Positions 8,785 through 16,754 of a DNA stretch of 52,137 nucleotides are shown piece after piece; the first letter of the stretch is position 1, and each line of letters starts with the position of its first letter. Location: assembly GCA_016285245.1 (NCBI GenBank), contig JAEEQH010000022.1:1-52137 (forward strand), in the 5' to 3' direction. Under the pieces are notes generated by a model. That model was not told the origin of the DNA, did no database searches, and saw nothing but the letters and a program-made list of their open reading frames with translations. The stretch is from Prevotella sp. (GTDB taxonomy: Bacteria; Bacteroidota; Bacteroidia; Bacteroidales; Bacteroidaceae). The translations under genes and the position numbers were made by a program.

Positions 8785-11268
8785 ATGAAACATCGTTTAT
8801 ATCTCATCGTTGTGAGCAGCCTGATGGGCGTAATGCTCTGGGCCCAGACTAGCTTCGACCAGGCCACGACCCTCTATCTGATGCACAGTAGTGGCAACCA
8901 CTTGGAGCGGGGTACCGACGACGGCGGATGGATTGAGTCCGCAACCAAAGCCAGTCCTCAGCAGATGACGCTGACACCCCTCGGCAACGGCTACTACAGC
9001 ATCCAGGTGGCCGGCCAGCAGAAGTTCCTGTCACAGTCGGGACAGTGGAACTCGAAGTTCATTGCCAGCGCCACGGGCGACGAGGCGAAATGGACCATTG
9101 AGAAGGGCTCCGGACAGTTCGTCAGACTGCGTTGCAAGGCCAATAACAAATGCCTGGGTACCGACTCAAACAATGCCCATGAGAAAGTATATACCGACAA
9201 GGACGGCTCGGACATGAAGCACCTGTGGTACTTCAGCCAGCAGGTGAATGGTGTACCGCCCACCGACACGCTGAAATACATGGTTGCGCCTCAGGTGGTG
9301 CGCCAGCACTTCGACGGCTGGGGCGTGTCGCTCTGCTGGTGGGCCGGCCAGTGCGGCAAATGGAGTGACAAGAAAATCGACGAGATAGTGGACTGGCTCG
9401 TCAGTCCCACGGGGCTAAACTACAGCCACTTCCGTTACAACATTGGCGGTGGCGACGACCCGCAGAACCGCCACTGCACCCAGCACCACATGGGTAATGG
9501 CAAGGGCCTGCGCGCCGAGATGGAAGGCTTCAAGGACTTCAGTGGCGACGAATATCACTGGGACCGCGACGCCGCCCAGCGCAAGATAATGCTGAAGATC
9601 AAGGAGAAGCGCCCCGACGCCGTGTTCGAGGCCTTCAGCAACTCCTGTCCCTACTATATGACCTATAGCGGCTGCGTCAGCGGCAATAGCGACGGCGGCA
9701 AGGACAACCTAAAGCCAGAATACTACGAGGAGTTCGCCCACTACCTGGTGGATGTCTGTAAGCACTACAAGGACGAGTACGGCATCGAGTTCAAGACGCT
9801 GGAGCCGTTCAACGAGGCCGTCACCAACTTCTGGTACGCAAACGGCCCGCAGGAGGGCTGTCACTTCGACTACGCCTCGCAGATCAAGTTCGTGAAGATG
9901 CTGGCACCCATCCTGAAGGAGTCGGGGCTGAATACCGTCATCTCGGCTGCCGACGAGACGAACGTGGGCCTGGCTGTCGAAGGCTTCAAGCAGTTCATCT
10001 CCGCCGGCGCCGACAAGCTAGTGGGCCAGTGGAACACCCACACCTATTCGGGCAGCAACGTCGACCGTGCCCGCTTTGCGCAACTGGCCCACGAGACGGG
10101 CAAAGCCCTCTGGATGAGTGAGACGGGCTCCGGCGGCAACGGCATCGGCGGCAACCTCGCCCTGGCACAGCGCCTTTTCGACGATATGCGCTACATACAG
10201 CCCGAGGCCTGGATAGACTGGCAGTACATGGAGGAGGCCAACGACCAGTGGTGTACCATCCGCGGCAGCTTTGCCAATCAGACTTATTCGAAGGTGAAGA
10301 ACTACTATGTGCGCCAGCAGTGCTCGCGGTTCATCCGTGGCGGCTACGACATCGTCTCGTCGCTCTGTCCGCAGTCGCTGGCTGCCGTCAATGCCGACCG
10401 TGACACGCTCGTCCTAGTACTGCTCAACGAGGGTACGAAGGCAGTCCACGACGTCGACCTCTCGCTCTTCAGCAACCTGCCGGCGCTCAGCGACATCAAG
10501 GCCTACCGCACATCGTCGAGTGAGAACCTGACCAGCACCAAGAACGGCGTCACTCTCGACGGCAGCCTGCTCCGGGTGGTCATGCCCGCGCAGTCCATCA
10601 TGACACTCGTCATCCCCGCCAAGAGCATGATTCCCGAAGCCGAGGAACTGCTGAGCGACGGTGGCGACTACCTCATCGTGCCACGTCAGGAGACGACACG
10701 CGCCGTCTCGGCCACGGCCAGCAAGGTGACCATCGAGGACATCAACTATGGCGATGCACAGCGCTGGACGCTGACAGATAACGGCGACGGCACCTACGGT
10801 TTCCAGAACGCCATCGGCCTGCGACTGACGGCGCATCGCAACAGCAACAGCTCATCGCTCACAGCCCAGAAAGCCACGGGCAGCGAGCAGGACTTCTACA
10901 TCGACGAAGTGGACTATCCCTACTTCAAGATCCTGGCCAGCAAGGGTCGCAGCCACGGCTTCGACCTCACGAATACGTCGTCTAACAGTGGCACCACCGT
11001 CGGCATCTGGCAGTACGCCGAGGCGTCGAACACGACACCTACCCACCGCCAATGGATGCTCGTGCCGCTCAAAGCGATGCAGCAGGCGACGGGAATCAAA
11101 CTCCTCTCCATCTCCCCCGAGGGGGAGAGAACAGGAGCCTTCCCTCGGGAAGGTTTGGATGGGGCTTGCTACGACCTCTCTGGCCGTCGCATTGACAACA
11201 GCCAGAGACTGCCCAAGGGCATTTACATTATCGGCGGGCGGAAGGTTGTAGTGGCGCAGGACCGTTGA
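8785..11268 (+). CDS. Secreted GH30 glycosidase, probable endo-beta-1,6-galactanase, with ricin-like flanks
   Basis: An 827-residue secreted enzyme. The start is ATG 8785, because MKHRLYLIVVSSLMGVMLWA then forms a signal peptide; the frame extends 45 nt further upstream. Residues about 25-150 resemble a ricin-type beta-trefoil. Residues about 165-500 are a GH30 TIM barrel beginning QHFDGWGVSLCWWAGQCG, a pattern typical of the beta-1,6-galactanase subfamily. The likely acid/base is Glu344 in EPFNEA and the nucleophile Glu446 in WMSETGSGG. An Ig-like side domain and a second ricin-like region (about 620-760) follow. The tail has YDLSGRR and LPKGIYII, a pattern common at the ends of secreted Prevotella proteins and similar to sorting domains. 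A short palindromic insert (11105-11165) lies just before this tail. The subfamily assignment is from pattern only. Confidence 0.82.
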   Translation: MKHRLYLIVVSSLMGVMLWAQTSFDQATTLYLMHSSGNHLERGTDDGGWIESATKASPQQMTLTPLGNGYYSIQVAGQQKFLSQSGQWNSKFIASATGDEAKWTIEKGSGQFVRLRCKANNKCLGTDSNNAHEKVYTDKDGSDMKHLWYFSQQVNGVPPTDTLKYMVAPQVVRQHFDGWGVSLCWWAGQCGKWSDKKIDEIVDWLVSPTGLNYSHFRYNIGGGDDPQNRHCTQHHMGNGKGLRAEMEGFKDFSGDEYHWDRDAAQRKIMLKIKEKRPDAVFEAFSNSCPYYMTYSGCVSGNSDGGKDNLKPEYYEEFAHYLVDVCKHYKDEYGIEFKTLEPFNEAVTNFWYANGPQEGCHFDYASQIKFVKMLAPILKESGLNTVISAADETNVGLAVEGFKQFISAGADKLVGQWNTHTYSGSNVDRARFAQLAHETGKALWMSETGSGGNGIGGNLALAQRLFDDMRYIQPEAWIDWQYMEEANDQWCTIRGSFANQTYSKVKNYYVRQQCSRFIRGGYDIVSSLCPQSLAAVNADRDTLVLVLLNEGTKAVHDVDLSLFSNLPALSDIKAYRTSSSENLTSTKNGVTLDGSLLRVVMPAQSIMTLVIPAKSMIPEAEELLSDGGDYLIVPRQETTRAVSATASKVTIEDINYGDAQRWTLTDNGDGTYGFQNAIGLRLTAHRNSNSSSLTAQKATGSEQDFYIDEVDYPYFKILASKGRSHGFDLTNTSSNSGTTVGIWQYAEASNTTPTHRQWMLVPLKAMQQATGIKLLSISPEGERTGAFPREGLDGACYDLSGRRIDNSQRLPKGIYIIGGRKVVVAQDR
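11105..11165 (+). repeat. Double palindrome inside the GH30 gene
   Basis: TCTCCCCC-GA-GGGGGAGA (11111-11128) and CCTTCCC-TC-GGGAAGG (11138-11153) are two adjacent near-perfect palindromes inside the coding sequence. They encode SPEGERTGAFPREGLDGA between the beta-trefoil region and the conserved C-terminal tail. This looks like a REP-type element tolerated in frame. Confidence 0.6.
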
Positions 11269-13189
11269 GTGTCGGCGTGACGGGGACGATGCGTCCCTGC
11301 TTGTCGAACGTCAGGCGGTCGATGCACACTTCTCGGTGGATGCCGGGCTGGTTGTTCAGGAAGTTCTTGTTGATGCGGTGGTAGACGATGTACCACTCGT
11401 CCTTACCGGGAATCTGTAGCACGGAGTTGTGGGCGGTGCCGTAGATGGCATCCTCGGGCTTCTGACGGATGACCAGATAGTTCTGCTCGTCAATCGTGAT
11501 GGGGCCCAGGGGCGACTTCGCGGTGCCGTAGCAGACGTGGTAGTTGGGTGAGCCGGTGTCGTCGACGCTCCACATGAAGTAGTACGTGCCCTTACGGTAG
11601 AAGACATAGGCAGCCTCGCGGAAGGCCCATGTCTGGAGGTTGCCGCCCTGGGGTGTGAGGTGTGTGATGGTCTCTTTCTTCACCGAGAGCATATCGTCGC
11701 TGAGCTCGGCACCGGCCATAAAGCCGTTACCCCAGTAGATGTAGCACTTGCCCGACTTCGGGTCCTGGAACACGTCGACGTCGATGGCCTGTCCGCCGCG
11801 CGCCTCCTTCGGACGGTCGGCATCGGTCAGGATGGGTGCGCCGCTGTCCACGAACGGTCCGGTGGGCGAGTCGCTGACGGCCACGCCAATCTCCTTGCGG
11901 TTCGACTGTGGGTTGTGGGCGGAGAAGTAAAAGTAATACTTCCCTTTCTTTTCTATGATACACGGTGCCCACGCATTGCCGTTGGCCCAGCGCACCTGGT
12001 CGCCCTTGACGTCGAGCATCTTGCCCTCGTCAGTCCAGTCGATGAGGTTGGTGGAGGAGAAGACGCTGAAGTCGTGACCGCCCCATCCGGGGGTGCCGTC
12101 GGTAGTCGAGTAGATGTAGTACTTCTTAGTCTTCGTGGAGTAGAGCACCTCCGGGTCGGCATGGAAGCCCGTGAGGATGGGCTGCTTGTGGTTGGGGAAC
12201 GCCTTCAGCAGACGCTCCTTCTCGGCACGCGTGATGGGGATGATGGTACCGTGACGGGGCGTGAACTTACCCTTCATCTCGGTGTTCTGGATGAACTTGA
12301 AGGTCTTCAGGTCTTCCGACTTACAGAACTGGTAGTGGCCGTTGCCGTAGCAGTCGTACATAATGATCCACGACTTGCCGTCGATGGCCTTGCAGACGCC
12401 TACGCCCTCGACGGCCTCCTTCGTCTGCTCGACGTTGCCATCGAGCATCTGCCAATTGTCCGTCAGCTGCTTGGCTACAGCCTGGTAGATGCCGCGGCCG
12501 GACTCCTGCTTATAGAAGAGGTGGTACAGCTGGTCGGCATCGTTGTAGACGATGTCGCCGTCGATGGTCGCATTACCGGCATCGAAGAGCCACTTCGGCT
12601 CACCCTCCAGGTCCGTGAAGTCCTTGTTGGCATACTGGTAGTAGATCTTGTCGTAGGACTTGGCGTCGCTGGTGCGTAGCGAGTAGAAGACCATGTACTT
12701 CCCCGCCTGATGGTCGTAGATGGTCTCCGGCGCCCAGACGCGGATGACGTTCTTCCATGTCTTCGTGTAGCGTGTGGGGAAGTTGATGGTGGAGTGCGTC
12801 CAGTTGACAAGGTCGGTCGACTTCAGCAGCACCATGCCGCGGTTGCTCGACCAGCCGAGGCTCGACCTCATGTCGGTGACCACCATATAGAAAGTCTTGC
12901 CGTCCTCACAACGCAGGATGTGGGGGTCGCGGACACACTGTGTCAGGGCGATGGTGTCGCTCTCGATGACGGGCACGCCGTCGTTCAGCGGCGTGTAGTT
13001 GTAGCCGTCGTCGCTGATGGCGTAGCAGATCTGCTCGTCCTCGGGAGCGTTGCTGTTGAAGTACGTGAAGAGGTAGGCCACCATCTCGTTAGGGTCCTGA
13101 GCCGCTTCGTTCACCGTCTTTTTCTGAGCGCCGCTGGCCGTCATGGCGACAGCTACCAGCAGCATCATAGTCAGTAGTTGCTTTTTCAT
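11228..13189 (-). CDS. Secreted two-domain GH43-like glycosidase
   Basis: A 653-residue secreted protein; MKKQLLTMMLLVAVAMTASGAQ is the signal peptide. Two five-bladed propeller-like GH43-type domains appear in tandem. The first (about 30-330) has QCVRDPHILR, with the candidate catalytic Asp, and WAPETIYD. The second (about 335-640) has GFHADPEVLY, a second candidate Asp, then NAWAPCIIEKKGKYYFYFSAH and a GTAHNSVLQIPGKDEWYIVYHR block. GH43 enzymes act as arabinanases, arabinofuranosidases, xylosidases or beta-1,3-galactosidases. The convergent neighbour GH30 suggests arabinogalactan, but substrate cannot be read from sequence. A clear promoter lies at 13262-13293. Its last 41 bp overlap the end of the GH30 gene on the opposite strand. 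Confidence 0.82.
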   Translation of the reverse strand: MKKQLLTMMLLVAVAMTASGAQKKTVNEAAQDPNEMVAYLFTYFNSNAPEDEQICYAISDDGYNYTPLNDGVPVIESDTIALTQCVRDPHILRCEDGKTFYMVVTDMRSSLGWSSNRGMVLLKSTDLVNWTHSTINFPTRYTKTWKNVIRVWAPETIYDHQAGKYMVFYSLRTSDAKSYDKIYYQYANKDFTDLEGEPKWLFDAGNATIDGDIVYNDADQLYHLFYKQESGRGIYQAVAKQLTDNWQMLDGNVEQTKEAVEGVGVCKAIDGKSWIIMYDCYGNGHYQFCKSEDLKTFKFIQNTEMKGKFTPRHGTIIPITRAEKERLLKAFPNHKQPILTGFHADPEVLYSTKTKKYYIYSTTDGTPGWGGHDFSVFSSTNLIDWTDEGKMLDVKGDQVRWANGNAWAPCIIEKKGKYYFYFSAHNPQSNRKEIGVAVSDSPTGPFVDSGAPILTDADRPKEARGGQAIDVDVFQDPKSGKCYIYWGNGFMAGAELSDDMLSVKKETITHLTPQGGNLQTWAFREAAYVFYRKGTYYFMWSVDDTGSPNYHVCYGTAKSPLGPITIDEQNYLVIRQKPEDAIYGTAHNSVLQIPGKDEWYIVYHRINKNFLNNQPGIHREVCIDRLTFDKQGRIVPVTPTLNGPAPLQPSARR

Positions 13190-13261
13190 TGAATCTTATT
13201 TGTTGCTTATTCTTTTTCGGACGTTATCAGCAAAAATAGAGCGATTGTACTGAATAACCGT

Positions 13262-13293
13262 GCAAATATAGTAACATTTTGCGAGATTACAAA
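13262..13293 (-). promoter_or_regulatory. Promoter of the GH43-like gene
   Basis: On the minus strand, TTTG (13290-13293), 19 nt, then TATATTTGC (13262-13270), matching TAnnTTTGC exactly. The start codon is at 13189, giving a leader of about 65 nt. Confidence 0.75.
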
Positions 13294-13361
13294 AAAAACA
13301 ACCAAAATAATCCACTGGCCGGAGGTGTTATTTGTCGTCCGCCTCAGATTCTTAATTCTAT

Positions 13362-13410
13362 AAAAGCAAGATTCCGCAAGCCCTTGATGAGCATGCGGAA
13401 CCTTGCTTTT
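13362..13410 (-). terminator. Terminator hairpin after the LruC-like gene
   Basis: A 17-bp stem pairs 13362-13378 with 13394-13410 across a 15-nt loop; the only non-Watson-Crick position is a G-U pair in the minus-strand RNA. The RNA stem ends in CUUUU. It lies 22 nt past the stop of the leftward gene ending at 13433. Confidence 0.75.
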
Positions 13411-13432
13411 AGCTCCTGATTTGATCAGGGGG

Positions 13433-14806
13433 TTATTCAGGAATGTAGAACCAGCTGGAGGGAACGCTCTTGCGCTCACCCATCCATTTCTGTTCAGGAC
13501 TGACAGCGATAATCATCGGAGCCTCGCCAGCCTTCGGGAACGTGACGGTATAGACGGCGCCACTCTTCTGTTGCACCTCAACGCTGACATTGTTCCTATC
13601 GGGAATCCAGCCGCTGACGTTCTTGGTGATCTCGACATCGACATCAAGCTGTGGAGTAATGTCGTCGATGGTGGTGTTACCAATCTTCAGAGTAAAGGGC
13701 AGTCTGCCGCCGAGGTGACGGATGACGGCCTTCTGGGTCTTGCTAGTATTGGTAACGATGTCGGTAATCAACTCGCCCTTGTTGCCGTCGCTGTCCACCT
13801 TGTAAGTGCGGTGGTGGGTCTCAGTGGTGTTCTCCGTCACGTCAACAACGATGTCGTTGAAGTCGAAGTCGTCAGTGGCACCGAGGTCTTCAATCATGTA
13901 ACGCTTGGTGATGTTGGTTTTTATAGAATATTTGTCATCGATAATCTTTTCCGTAGGCGGTGTGTCGGGATTGCCCACAACACAGAGCACCATGTCGTTG
14001 TAGTCGAGGTCATAGTCGTACCGATCCTCAATGCCAATATACTGCACGATGGAGTTTTCCTCCAGGGGCACACCCTCGGGTCTAGCGTCGGTGTTGATGA
14101 CGATAGCGCTGCCGGTAACCGTGCTGGTCATGGGTTGAGAGCCGTTTTGGATTTTGTCGAGGTATATCTCAACGGGTGTTCCCGTTGGTGCGGTGACATG
14201 TACACCAGGCATTTCAGCGCGCTTGGTGACGTTGAGCACACCATCCTTCACCGAACTGTTGGTAGCCATGCCGTTTAAGTATGGCTTTGTATAATCAGTC
14301 CAGAACTTGTGGTAGACTTCAACGGGTTCGGCATCGCCCACTCTGACATAGAACTTGTGTGTCCATTGTCCCTGACAGCTGATGGGATAGATGTAGAAGT
14401 CGTTGGACGGAGCCACCAGAATGGCCGATTCGCCTTGGTGCTTGACCTTGTCGGGAAGCTTCAGGGGCACGTCGTTGTAGATGGCCAGGTTCTTGGTGAC
14501 GGTGAAAGCGTACTTGTTACCTTCGCCTACGCTCTCCTCCAGGCCCCAGTCGAGTCCGTCGACCAGTTCAATACTGATGTCCTCACCGCCTCTTGAGGCA
14601 CGCGTGCCCAGGCTTACCTTGCCACCGGTGAAGTCCCACGTCTGAGTGGGGCTGATGGTACCATACTTCTTAACGAAGTTGTCGGCATACGTCTGCTTCT
14701 GCTGCTGTTCAAGGGAAGCAGAATCCATCACCTCATTCGTCGTGCAGCCGTTGAGCAGTATCAATGCTCCAGTTGCAAACAGACTGTTGATAAGTAAATG
14801 TTTCAT
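13433..14806 (-). CDS. LruC/DUF4842-like surface lipoprotein
   Basis: A 457-residue predicted lipoprotein. MKHLLINSLFATGALILLNGC ends in a lipobox, so Cys21 is the likely lipidated residue. After a short linker comes ADNFVKKYGTISPTQTWDF, the opening typical of DUF4842/LruC-domain proteins. Two acidic motifs are the family hallmark: DRYDYDLDYNDMVL (near 240-260) and GATDDFDFNDIVVDV (near 300). They may bind calcium. The function of the family is not established; members are exported, and many sit in surface-protein loci. The gene has its own promoter (14852-14884) and terminator (13362-13410), so it is monocistronic. Nothing in its sequence links it to the glycosidases on either side. Confidence 0.75.
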   Translation of the reverse strand: MKHLLINSLFATGALILLNGCTTNEVMDSASLEQQQKQTYADNFVKKYGTISPTQTWDFTGGKVSLGTRASRGGEDISIELVDGLDWGLEESVGEGNKYAFTVTKNLAIYNDVPLKLPDKVKHQGESAILVAPSNDFYIYPISCQGQWTHKFYVRVGDAEPVEVYHKFWTDYTKPYLNGMATNSSVKDGVLNVTKRAEMPGVHVTAPTGTPVEIYLDKIQNGSQPMTSTVTGSAIVINTDARPEGVPLEENSIVQYIGIEDRYDYDLDYNDMVLCVVGNPDTPPTEKIIDDKYSIKTNITKRYMIEDLGATDDFDFNDIVVDVTENTTETHHRTYKVDSDGNKGELITDIVTNTSKTQKAVIRHLGGRLPFTLKIGNTTIDDITPQLDVDVEITKNVSGWIPDRNNVSVEVQQKSGAVYTVTFPKAGEAPMIIAVSPEQKWMGERKSVPSSWFYIPE

Positions 14807-14851
14807 GCTGTTGAATTTATTGAATTTATAATCGTAAGGCTAATATGCGCT

Positions 14852-14884
14852 GCAAAGGTAACAAATAATTTAGACATTTCCAAA
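14852..14884 (-). promoter_or_regulatory. Promoter of the LruC-like gene
   Basis: On the minus strand, TTTG (14881-14884), 20 nt, then TACCTTTGC (14852-14860), an exact match to the Bacteroidota promoter form. The start codon at 14806 is about 45 nt downstream. Confidence 0.78.
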
Positions 14885-15184
14885 CAAATTGGAGAATAAA
14901 ACAGAATTTCCTGTTATTTTCTCCGATTATCAGGCGATTATGGGGGCATCCAGGATGATTACAGGGTCCAACTGGATTGACACGTTGAAAGGACGCACCC
15001 TGTACGAAGAGAGGAGCCTGTTTACGGGAGCGAGGAGGCTGTTAATGGGGAAAAGCCTTATCGTAGCAGGGGAAAGGCCGAACTTTTCGTTCTCGCAGCG
15101 GACGGGGAAATAATCAGCAGCGCCCGCTGCTAATATCGGCAGCGGGCGCGGAAATTATCGGCAGCGTTCGCTGCGTACCTGGAT
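14885..15184. other. Gene-poor stretch between LruC-like and GH28 genes
   Basis: About 300 bp lie between the promoter at 14852-14884 and the GH28 stop codon. A 74-codon open frame on the plus strand (14889-15113) starts with TTG and has no family resemblance or promoter; I do not call it a gene. The right end holds GC-rich hairpins listed separately. Otherwise I see nothing. Confidence 0.6.
15120..15174 (-). terminator. Two GC-rich hairpins downstream of GH28
   Basis: GCGCCCGCTGC (15120-15130) pairs perfectly with GCAGCGGGCGC (15139-15149) across an 8-nt loop. Next to it, GCAGCG-TT-CGCTGC (15161-15174) forms a second small hairpin. They begin 11 nt past the GH28 stop. No T-tract follows, so they are transcript-end hairpins or a repetitive palindrome rather than a clean intrinsic terminator. 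Confidence 0.5.
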
Positions 15185-16588
15185 TTATTCGTTATCACTA
15201 GTTACGTCTTCAAGGATAATGTCTGGACGCTCATCGGGACGCATCAGTTCGAACTTCACATTCTGCAGATGCAGACCGTCGACGTGACGGGCGAAGAGAC
15301 CGTAGGCAGGCGTGGGACCAGCCCAGCGGGGTTCGGGATAGTTCGCACCCTGTTCGCGATAGGGCGTCGTGACCTTCTTGCCCCCGCCCCGATATTGGAT
15401 GCGGATGTTCGTCAGCGAGACGTTGCGGATGGGTTCGCCCTCCATGCCGGTGATGATGATACCTGCCAGGGAGTCGCAGTCATCGGCCACCACATTATTA
15501 ATATAGATATCGCGGGCCGACGACATTCGCGTCACTTCCTTTGGCCCACGGTTTCGGCAGCCCGTCGTGATGTAGATGGGGTAATGGTGCACGTGACTCA
15601 AAGAGATGTTCGAGACGGTGATGTTCTCCATCCGTCCCTGGTCCACCTCCTCGAAGGCGAGGCCGCTACTCCACATACACGTGCAGTTGGAGATGGTGAT
15701 GTTGCGATAACCACCGTTCGACTCTGTGCCGAGCTTAATGCGCCCGCACACCCAGTTCACCTGCTCAGGAATATACTCACCACTCAGGAATGTGCCGAGC
15801 TTATACCCCGTCACGATGCAGTTGGTGATGAGGATATGCTCGCACAGCACGGGCCGCTTCAGGGCATACGAACTCTTCAGTACGATGGCATCATCGTTGG
15901 GCGTGTTCACCTTCGTGTTGCTCACGGTGAAGTATTTGCAGCAGTCGATGTCTATGCCGTCGCGGTTAGTGTCGATGGTCACATTGTCGATGGTGCCGAT
16001 GTCGCAGCCCGTCACGATGATGGCGAAGTGGCCACCACGATAGATGGTGATGTCGCGGATGGTGACGTTGCGGCAGAGTTTCAGGGCGATGGCCTTGTCG
16101 CCCGTGCCGATAGAGCCACCCTGCACGTTGCCCGCCTTCTCGGTGTCGCGTTTCGTCAGGCCCTCGCCGTCAATCATCCCGTAGCCCGTGATACTGACGT
16201 TCTGCTGCCCCTCGGCCCAGACCAGACTATTATGGAAATAGGTATGACCGCCGTCCTGGTATTCGGGGAAACCACCGAACGACTCGCTCTCGTCGTAAGC
16301 CTTCGTCGAGGCAGGGGCTGCCAGAATCCTCGCCCCGGCCATCAGGTGCAGATCGACATTACTCTTCAGTCGGATGCTGCCGCAGAGATAAGTGCCTGCC
16401 GGTAGCACTACTTGTCCACCGCCATCAGCCGTCGCAGCCTCTATCGCCTTGTTAATAGCTCCGTGGTCGAGCGTCGTTCCGTCGCCCTTGGCTCCATAAT
16501 CACGCACGTCATACACTCCTGACGCTGCCATCATCCTACAGCAGAAAGACAGGACAAACAGTATGCAAAATACAGTTCTTGACTTCAT
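15185..16588 (-). CDS. Secreted GH28 polygalacturonase-type pectinase
   Basis: A 467-residue secreted parallel beta-helix hydrolase. The start is ATG 16588, because MKSRTVFCILFVLSFCCRMMAAS gives a signal peptide; the open frame reaches back to 16639 without one. The N-terminal YDVRDYGAKGDGTTLDHGAINKAI is the classic GH28 opening. The active-site region reads NTNRDGIDIDCC followed by TPNDDAIVLKSS; the Asp residues in NRDG/NDD correspond to the catalytic and auxiliary acids. GRIKLGTES matches the RIK substrate-binding motif. GH28 enzymes cleave polygalacturonan or rhamnogalacturonan; which one is not resolved. The gene is divergent from the ABC transporter gene. A weak -7-like TACATTTG at 16617-16624 may serve it. 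Confidence 0.87.
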   Translation of the reverse strand: MKSRTVFCILFVLSFCCRMMAASGVYDVRDYGAKGDGTTLDHGAINKAIEAATADGGGQVVLPAGTYLCGSIRLKSNVDLHLMAGARILAAPASTKAYDESESFGGFPEYQDGGHTYFHNSLVWAEGQQNVSITGYGMIDGEGLTKRDTEKAGNVQGGSIGTGDKAIALKLCRNVTIRDITIYRGGHFAIIVTGCDIGTIDNVTIDTNRDGIDIDCCKYFTVSNTKVNTPNDDAIVLKSSYALKRPVLCEHILITNCIVTGYKLGTFLSGEYIPEQVNWVCGRIKLGTESNGGYRNITISNCTCMWSSGLAFEEVDQGRMENITVSNISLSHVHHYPIYITTGCRNRGPKEVTRMSSARDIYINNVVADDCDSLAGIIITGMEGEPIRNVSLTNIRIQYRGGGKKVTTPYREQGANYPEPRWAGPTPAYGLFARHVDGLHLQNVKFELMRPDERPDIILEDVTSDNE

Positions 16589-16694
16589 CGTAATTGTAGT
16601 AGTTTTTTTTCTGGCACAAATGTACGCAAAAAAAGCCAAAGTATGATGGAAATACCTCGGGATTTATGATTATTTGGGATTTTCGGCGTTTTCC

Positions 16695-16726
16695 TTTGCC
16701 ACCTCGCCGAAAAGCATTATATTTGC
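16695..16726 (+). promoter_or_regulatory. Promoter of the ABC transporter gene
   Basis: TTTG (16695-16698), 19 nt, then TATATTTGC (16718-16726), an exact TAnnTTTGC match. It overlaps the longest open frame beginning at 16674, so translation must begin downstream, at ATG 16755 or ATG 16806. Confidence 0.75.
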
Positions 16727-16754
16727 GACGGAATTACGAAAACATATCAATGAC

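Noticed and set aside
14889..15113. 74-codon open frame on the plus strand between the LruC-like and GH28 genes
   Set aside because: It starts with TTG, has no promoter or family resemblance, and lies directly upstream of GC-rich palindromes; the composition looks noncoding.
16674..16754. Extended N-terminus of the ABC transporter from 16674
   Set aside because: The promoter (16695-16726) lies inside this extension, so it cannot be part of the main transcript's coding region.
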